Made by a program: the position numbers and the translations under genes. From Sphingomonas jatrophae (GTDB taxonomy: Bacteria > Pseudomonadota > Alphaproteobacteria > Sphingomonadales > Sphingomonadaceae), in contig NZ_FOZG01000003.1 in assembly GCF_900113315.1 (NCBI RefSeq), positions 620,001-684,000 on the forward strand: a stretch of 64,000 nt of DNA, given 5' to 3'. How positions within the stretch are numbered: position 1 is the stretch's first letter; each line of letters begins with the position of its first letter. Under the pieces are notes generated by a model. That model saw nothing but the letters and a program-made list of their open reading frames with translations, made no database searches and was not told where the DNA came from. Below, in pieces: positions 59,318 through 64,000 of the stretch.

Positions 59318-60079
59318 CTAGAAAGGCGAGACGACCGAGAAGAAGCGCTGGAGCCAGCCCTGACGGCTGGACCGCGCGACTTCGCCGGTGCCGGTATAGG
59401 TGATCCGCGCATCGGCGACGCGGGTGGAGAGGACGCGATTGTCCGGGCCGATGTCCGACGTGCGGACGAGGCCGGCGAGCCGGACATGCTCGTCGCCGCG
59501 GTTGAGCGTGACCATCTTCTCGCCGCGCACCAGCATCGTGCCGTTGGGATAGACCTCCGCCACGGTGACGCTGATCTCGCCCGAAAGCGCGTTGGACTGG
59601 GTCGCCTGGCCCTTGCCGTTGAAGCTGCCGCCGCCGCCCAGCGACACGTCCGACTTCTTGATGAAGTCGAGCGGACCGGTGGTCGGCGGGGTCAGGCCGA
59701 TATTGCCCTGCCGGTCGGAGGTCTGCGTCGAGCTCTTGGTGGCGAGCGTGCGCTCGACCAGCGCGATGGTCAGCACGTCGCCGACGCGGGCGGCGCGATT
59801 GCCCTGATAGACAGGAGCGTAGCCTTGGGCGACCTGGAAGATGGCGCCGTTGCCGGGCTCCGGCACAGGCGCTGGCATGGGAGCGTAGGTCGGCATCCAT
59901 TCGGGATCGCGCGGCTTCGGCTTCTTGCGCGCGTCGGCGGGAGTGGCGGTGACGACGGCAAGCACCGCCAACGCAAGGACACCGTTCGCCCTGAGCTTGT
60001 CGAAGGGCCGGCCTCCCTTCGCCGAAGAAGAGCAGGGCTTCGACAGGCTCAGCCCGAACGGAGTGGGGTGCGGGGTCAT
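59318..60079 (-). CDS. flgH: Flagellar L-ring protein FlgH with a repeat-derived N-terminus
   Basis: A 253-residue protein of the outer-membrane ring. Seen: the FlgH core GNGAIFQVAQGYAPVYQGNRAARVGDVLTIALVERTLATKSS, and VRTSDIGPDNRVLSTRVADARITYTGTGEVARSSRQGWLQRFF at the end. The first ~30 residues (TPFGLSLSKPCSSSAKGG, PFDKLRANG) are the translation of a dispersed 80-bp repeat. The following hydrophobic stretch (VLALAVLAVVTATPADA) can serve as a Sec signal but has no lipobox Cys, although FlgH is normally a lipoprotein. Start: the ATG at 60079, just after the flgG stop; a TTG inside the signal stretch is the other choice. Confidence 0.88.
   Translation of the reverse strand: MTPHPTPFGLSLSKPCSSSAKGGRPFDKLRANGVLALAVLAVVTATPADARKKPKPRDPEWMPTYAPMPAPVPEPGNGAIFQVAQGYAPVYQGNRAARVGDVLTIALVERTLATKSSTQTSDRQGNIGLTPPTTGPLDFIKKSDVSLGGGGSFNGKGQATQSNALSGEISVTVAEVYPNGTMLVRGEKMVTLNRGDEHVRLAGLVRTSDIGPDNRVLSTRVADARITYTGTGEVARSSRQGWLQRFFSVVSPF
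59982..60061. repeat. 80-bp dispersed inverted repeat inside the start of flgH
   Basis: CCGTTCGCCCTGAGCTTGTCGAAGG (split here as CCGTTCGCCCTGAGC then TTGTCGAAGG) at 59982 and CTTCGACAGGCTCAGCCCG at 60038 are imperfect inverted arms. The same unit occurs as a half copy at 55648. Here it is read through in the flgH frame. Confidence 0.8.
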
Positions 60080-60080
60080 C

Positions 60081-60869
60081 TCAGAGCTGCTGGTTGACAT
60101 ATTGCAGCATCTCGTCGGTCGACTTGATCATCTTGGAGTTGACCTCGTAGGCGCGCTGCGTCTCGATCATGTCGACGAGTTCCTCGACGACGTTGACGTT
60201 GGAGCCTTCGAGGCTGCCCTGGCGGATCGCGCCGCGCCCCTCGGTGCCGGCATCTCCGACCTGCGGCGCGCCCGATGCCGCCGTCTCGCCGAGCAGGTTG
60301 TTGCCGAGCGATTCAAGCCCCGCCGGATTGGTGAAGCGCGCCGTCTGGATCTTGCCGAGCTCGGTCGCCTCGGTCTGCCCGGCGACCTTGACCGACACGG
60401 TGCCATCGGTGCCGATGGTGACGCTCTCGGCGCCTTCGGGTACGGTCATCTCGGGGATGAGCGGCATGCCGTCCGAGGTGACGATGCGGCCTTCCGCCGT
60501 CAGGTTGAAATTGCCCGCGCGGGTATAGGCCGTCTTGCCGTCGGGCATCTGCACCTGGAAATAGCCGGCGCCCTCGATGGCGAGGTCGTAGCTGTTGCCA
60601 GTGGTCTGGAGCGAGCCCTGCGTGTCGATCCGCGCGGTGCCCTGTAGCTGGACGCCGGAGCCGAGCTGCGTGCCGGTGGCATAACGATTGTCGCCGGCCG
60701 ATGGCGAGCCCGGCGCGGTCATCGCCTGATAGGCGAGCGTCTCGAAATTGGCGCGATCGCGCTTGAACCCCGTCGTGTTCACGTTGGCGAGGTTGTTGGC
60801 GATCACGCGCATCCGGGCGGACTGCGCGTCGAGGCCGGTGCGGGCGACGTGGAGGGCGGCGCTGGTCAT
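60081..60869 (-). CDS. flgG: Flagellar distal rod protein FlgG
   Basis: A 262-residue rod protein. Seen: SAALHVARTGLDAQSARMRVIANNLANVNTTGFKRDRANFETL at the start (the family ANNLANVNTTGFKR motif) and EGSNVNVVEELVDMIETQRAYEVNSKMIKSTDEMLQYVNQQL at the end, both diagnostic of FlgG. The length matches the family (about 260). Its stop lies one base before the flgH ATG. Confidence 0.96.
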   Translation of the reverse strand: MTSAALHVARTGLDAQSARMRVIANNLANVNTTGFKRDRANFETLAYQAMTAPGSPSAGDNRYATGTQLGSGVQLQGTARIDTQGSLQTTGNSYDLAIEGAGYFQVQMPDGKTAYTRAGNFNLTAEGRIVTSDGMPLIPEMTVPEGAESVTIGTDGTVSVKVAGQTEATELGKIQTARFTNPAGLESLGNNLLGETAASGAPQVGDAGTEGRGAIRQGSLEGSNVNVVEELVDMIETQRAYEVNSKMIKSTDEMLQYVNQQL

Positions 60870-60880
60870 ATCCTAGATCC

Positions 60881-61630
60881 TCAATCCAGCTTCATCAGTT
60901 CGGCGGCGGAGACGTCGATCTGCTTGGCCTCCTGCATCATCTTCACCTGGGCTTCCCAGGAGCGCGCGGCGTCGATCATCTGGACAAGCGCCTGCGCAGT
61001 GTTGACGTTGGAGGCTTCCAGCGTCTCCGCGGTCACCTTGGGCTCGGGAGAAGCAGGAAGCGTGCCACCTTCGGCGGCATGGAACAGGCCGTCCTCGCCC
61101 TTGGCGATCTTGACGCCCGCGGTGCCCACCACCTTGAGACGATCGACCATGACCGGCGGCAGCGACGGATCCTGCCCGGCCGGCACGATGTTGATCGTAC
61201 CATCCTTGGCGATCATGATCTTGTCGGCCGGCGGCAGCATGATCGGGCCGCCCTCGCCCAGCACCGGCTTGCCGTCGCCCGTGGTCAGCAGGCCGCTGTC
61301 GGTCTGCTGCAGGTCGCCGCGGCGCGTATAGGCCTCCTGCCCGTCCGGCCCCTGGACCGCGAGCAGCTGGCCTTCGCCGAACGCCACGTCGAGCGGGCGG
61401 CCGGTGGCGTTCATCGCGCCCTCGGTCATGTCGGCGCCGTGCACCTGTTCGCCCGCATAAGCGCGCGAATCCATGCCCGAGGCGCCGCCGCGGACCCACA
61501 AGGCCTGCTGCGCCTCCATGTCGGCGCGGAAGCCGGGCGTCGCGGCATTGGCCAGGTTGTTCGCCACCGCCGTCTGCCGCGCCATGAGCGAGCGCATGGC
61601 GGACAGCGAGGAATACATCACGCGATCCAT
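60881..61630 (-). CDS. flgF: Flagellar proximal rod protein FlgF
   Basis: A 249-residue rod protein. Seen: MYSSLSAMRSLMARQTAVANNLANAATPGFRADMEA near the start, a middle with YTRRGDLQQTDSGLLTTGDGKPVLGEGGPI, and LEASNVNTAQALVQMIDAARSWEAQVKMMQEAKQID at the end. These match FlgF more than FlgG. It starts 28 bases after flgE and ends 11 bases before flgG. Confidence 0.94.
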   Translation of the reverse strand: MDRVMYSSLSAMRSLMARQTAVANNLANAATPGFRADMEAQQALWVRGGASGMDSRAYAGEQVHGADMTEGAMNATGRPLDVAFGEGQLLAVQGPDGQEAYTRRGDLQQTDSGLLTTGDGKPVLGEGGPIMLPPADKIMIAKDGTINIVPAGQDPSLPPVMVDRLKVVGTAGVKIAKGEDGLFHAAEGGTLPASPEPKVTAETLEASNVNTAQALVQMIDAARSWEAQVKMMQEAKQIDVSAAELMKLD

Positions 61631-61658
61631 GGATCAGCCTCCGTCCGATCTGCCGGAA

Positions 61659-62939
61659 TCAGCTGCCGCGCAGGTTGACCGCGATTTGGGTCATCTGGTT
61701 GGCGGTATCGATCGCCTTGGCGTTCGCCTGGAAATTGCGCTGCGCCTGGATGAGCGCGACGAGTTCCTCGGTGATGTCGACATTCGCCTGCTCGAGCGCG
61801 CCCGACTGGATCACGCCGAGCCCGTCCGAGCCGGCCTCGCCGACGAGCGGCTCGCCCGAATTGCCGGTGATGCCCCAGCGCGCATCGCCCAGCTGGCGCA
61901 GGCCCGAGGGGTTGGCGAAGGTGGCCATGGCGAGCTTGCCCAGCTTCTGCGTCGTGCCGTTGGAGAAGGTGGCGGTGACGAGGCCGTCGCCGCCGACCGA
62001 GACGTTGTCGAGCTGGCCTGCGGCGAAACCGTCCTGCGTGAACGCCTTCAGCGTAAAGGGCGACGCCGCCTGCGACGTGGCCGTGCCGAAATCGAGGTTG
62101 AGCGTCAGCGGCGCGGTGGCGCCCGCGGGCTGCGTCGCAGGAAAGGTGACGGGACCGTTCGGCTGCGTCAGCTTGCCGTTCGCATCGAAGCTGAGCAGCG
62201 TCGGCGTGCCGACCTCGCTCGACCCGACGAACAGCCGCGCTTCCCACGTCGAGCCGGCATTGCCCGCATCGGGTGCGGCGGTGCGGGTGTAATAGAGCGT
62301 CGCCGGCAAGGCATTGCCGGTCGCGTCATAGACGGTCGTCGCGGTCGAATAATTGTAGCTGTTCGGATCGAAGCGGTCGAAGGCGTAGGGCGTGGAGGCG
62401 TAGGCTGCGCGCTTGGACGGCAGGTCCGCATCCGCCGGGAAGGTGACCGACAGATTGACCTTACCCGTCGCCTGCGCCTCGCCCGAGGTGGCCGGCACCT
62501 GGAGATTGCGCGTGGCGGCAAGGCCCGTCGCCGTCACGTTCCCGGTGTCGTCGACCGGCAGCACCTGCAGGTAATTGCCGTCGCCATCCGTCACGTAACG
62601 CTGCGCATCGAGGCCGAACGCGCCATTGCGGGTGAAGGCGACGTTGCCGCCCGTCGCATCGGAGCGGGTGACGAAGAAGCCCTGGCCGGAGATGGCGAGA
62701 TCGAGGCTGCGATCCGACGTCTGGAAGCCGCCTTGGCCGAATTCCTGCGTGATCCCCTTCAGCCGCGTGCCCTGCCCGGGGATCGAGCCCGACTGGAAGG
62801 GCGAGGCGGAGAAGATATCGCCGAACTCGGTCCGGCTCTTCTTGAAACCGATCGTGCCGACGTTCGCGACGTTGTTGGAGATGGTGGACAGATCGGTCTG
62901 CGCGCCCTTGAGGCCGGAGAGCGAGGTGTAGAAGGACAT
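61659..62939 (-). CDS. flgE: Flagellar hook protein FlgE
   Basis: A 426-residue hook subunit. Seen: MSFYTSLSGLKGAQTDLSTISNNVANVGTIGFKKSRTEFGDIF at the start, a middle with YYTRTAAPDAG and VTFPATQPAGATAPLTLNLDFGTATSQ, and ALEQANVDITEELVALIQAQRNFQANAKAIDTANQM at the end. The ATG at 62939 has AGGAG eight bases upstream and opens with the family sequence; the longer open frame upstream is not family-like. Confidence 0.96.
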   Translation of the reverse strand: MSFYTSLSGLKGAQTDLSTISNNVANVGTIGFKKSRTEFGDIFSASPFQSGSIPGQGTRLKGITQEFGQGGFQTSDRSLDLAISGQGFFVTRSDATGGNVAFTRNGAFGLDAQRYVTDGDGNYLQVLPVDDTGNVTATGLAATRNLQVPATSGEAQATGKVNLSVTFPADADLPSKRAAYASTPYAFDRFDPNSYNYSTATTVYDATGNALPATLYYTRTAAPDAGNAGSTWEARLFVGSSEVGTPTLLSFDANGKLTQPNGPVTFPATQPAGATAPLTLNLDFGTATSQAASPFTLKAFTQDGFAAGQLDNVSVGGDGLVTATFSNGTTQKLGKLAMATFANPSGLRQLGDARWGITGNSGEPLVGEAGSDGLGVIQSGALEQANVDITEELVALIQAQRNFQANAKAIDTANQMTQIAVNLRGS

Positions 62940-62962
62940 GGAACTGCTCCTGACGGAAGGGC

Positions 62963-63610
62963 TTAGCCGAGACGCTGGACGTCGGCGGGATCGAAGGTGC
63001 CGATCGGCGTGACGAGCTTCGTCGCGCCGCTGGCGGGGGACTGGACGCCGGTGACGCCCGTCCAGGTGGCGATGGCGGGCGTGACCTTGCCCTCGGTGGC
63101 GGTCGCGTTGACGACGACCTTGAGCGGACCGGCAACGGCCTTGCCCTGCGCGTCCTTGCCGTCCCACTGGAACTGGACGGTGCCAGAGGGCTGGGCCCCC
63201 AGATTTTCGCTGTGCTGCACCGCGCCGTTCGCATCGACGAGGCTGAGCGTGACGCCGGTCGCCGCCTTGTCGAGCGTCACCTCGCCGCGATAGCTGCCGT
63301 CGCCAAGCGCGCCGGCGGTGTCGGAGGGCACGAGCGCGCCCTTGCCGATCCAGCCCGCGGCATCGCCGATGCGACTGCCGCCGATCGTGTCGACGATCGA
63401 CTTCAGGCTCTGGTTCATCTCGGCAATGCCGGCGACGGACGAGAATTGCGCCATTTGCGCGACCATCTGGCTGTTGTCGACCGGATCGAACGGATCCTGC
63501 GTCTTCAGCTGTGTCGTCATCAGCTTGAGGAAATCCTCCTGGCCGAGCGACGACTTCTTGGTCGTCGCCGACGCGATGGAGAGCGTGTCGGTGGGGTTCA
63601 CGGTCGTCAT
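62963..63610 (-). CDS. flgD: Flagellar hook cap protein FlgD
   Basis: A 215-residue scaffold for hook assembly. Seen: SLGQEDFLKLMTTQLKTQDPFDPVDNSQMVAQMAQFSSVAGI near residues 20-61 (the FlgD signature), a Tudor/FlgD-Ig-like C-terminal part with VQFQWDGKDAQGKAVAGPLKVVVNATATEG. The length is typical. The ATG overlaps the flgC stop by four bases (ATGA). Confidence 0.95.
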   Translation of the reverse strand: MTTVNPTDTLSIASATTKKSSLGQEDFLKLMTTQLKTQDPFDPVDNSQMVAQMAQFSSVAGIAEMNQSLKSIVDTIGGSRIGDAAGWIGKGALVPSDTAGALGDGSYRGEVTLDKAATGVTLSLVDANGAVQHSENLGAQPSGTVQFQWDGKDAQGKAVAGPLKVVVNATATEGKVTPAIATWTGVTGVQSPASGATKLVTPIGTFDPADVQRLG

Positions 63611-63999
63611 TTGCCGAGCCTCAGCGTATCGAGGGTGAGGGTCTTGGCGGTCTGCAAGACCTGGACGTTGTTCTGATACTGGCGCGCCGTCTCCAGCATC
63701 TCGACCATCTCGGCCGCGCTATCGACGGCGGCCTCCCACACGTCGCCATTGCGGTCGGCGAGCGGGCTTTCGGGATCGTGGCGCCTGGTCGGATCGGCGG
63801 CGGTGGTGACGACTTCCCTGACGCGCACCGTGGCGACGCCGGGCCGCTCGCTCACGGTCTCGAAGACGGGCTTCATCGCGCGGAAAGCCTGCGCCTTGGT
63901 GCCGGCGACCGAGTTCGCATTGGCGAGGTTGGACGCGGTGGTGTTGAGCCGCACCATCTGGGCCGACATCGCCCGGCCGGCGATGTCGAACACGCTCAT
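63607..63999 (-). CDS. flgC: Flagellar proximal rod protein FlgC
   Basis: A 130-residue rod protein, complete at the right edge of the window. Seen: FDIAGRAMSAQMVRLNTTASNLANANSVAGTKAQAFRAMKPVFETV at the start and DSAAEMVEMLETARQYQNNVQVLQTAKTLTLDTLRLGK at the end, both diagnostic. flgB would be expected just beyond the edge. It heads the visible part of the flagellar operon. Confidence 0.95.
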   Translation of the reverse strand: MSVFDIAGRAMSAQMVRLNTTASNLANANSVAGTKAQAFRAMKPVFETVSERPGVATVRVREVVTTAADPTRRHDPESPLADRNGDVWEAAVDSAAEMVEMLETARQYQNNVQVLQTAKTLTLDTLRLGK

Positions 64000-64000
64000 G

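Noticed and set aside
62940-63167. A longer FlgE starting at 63167
   Set aside because: The extra 76 residues are antisense-like Arg/His-rich sequence overlapping flgD. The ATG at 62939 has a binding site and the family N-terminus.

Overview
The window is a high-GC, gene-dense bacterial chromosome segment. It most likely comes from a sphingomonad (order Sphingomonadales, Alphaproteobacteria). The support is the imuA-imuB-dnaE2 mutagenesis cassette with a GAAC-N7-GAAC LexA box of the alphaproteobacterial type, the flagellar order flgC-D-E-F-G-H-I-J-K-L followed by motA-motB, a FlgJ with only the rod-binding domain, two TonB-dependent receptors, and several short dispersed repeats of a kind common between sphingomonad genes. 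The species cannot be named from the sequence alone.

Layout. 1-488: the end of a sensor histidine kinase. 699-11999: one giant secreted RTX-type protein (about 3,760 residues) whose first two thirds is a duplicated module of seven-fold repeats (predicted beta-propellers), cadherin-like and Ig-like domains. 12113-21496: outer-membrane and uptake genes (DUF2490-like barrel, TonB receptor, VPS10/BNR-repeat exoprotein, second TonB receptor, PepSY membrane protein). 21595-23486: a Met/His-rich outer-membrane protein and a divergent CueR-like MerR regulator, with a MerR-type promoter between them. 23497-30220: housekeeping and redox genes (MliC-like lipoprotein, ferredoxin reductase, Crp/Fnr regulator, mobA, fdhD, a small conserved protein, nadE, an EcsC-family protein). 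30383-37092: the SOS mutasome imuA-imuB-dnaE2 behind a LexA box, with a divergent pair of small disordered proteins.

37165-45279: alpha/beta hydrolase, a PAS-GGDEF-EAL-PilZ c-di-GMP protein, a thioesterase, an S9 peptidase, an M24 aminopeptidase P, a glutathione peroxidase and a small charged protein. 45359-45896: tRNA-Thr(GGT) on + and tRNA-Asp(GTC) on -. 45977-48129: AI-2E-type permease and an SleB-type cell-wall hydrolase. 48169-52584: a tightly coupled minus-strand operon of a DUF459/SGNH protein, a second SGNH protein, an MBOAT O-acyltransferase and a small membrane protein, probably an envelope-glycan O-acylation machine. 52744-53628: a stand-alone lytic transglycosylase. 53752-63999: the flagellar operon, all on the minus strand, running from flgC at the right edge to motB.

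The surface and motility functions fit together: the rod, hook and rings (flgC-L), the stator (motAB), a rod-cap protein without a hydrolase domain beside a separate lytic transglycosylase, a c-di-GMP protein with a PilZ tail, a possible glycan O-acylation operon and a giant adhesin-like protein. Items most worth a second look: the four 7-fold repeat blocks of the giant protein; the repeat element that encodes the start of flgH, which also lacks a lipobox; the palindromic element that supplies the stop codons of two convergent genes; the MerR-type promoter implying a nearly leaderless mRNA; the large N-terminal insert in ImuB; and the MBOAT/two-SGNH operon next to the lytic transglycosylase.
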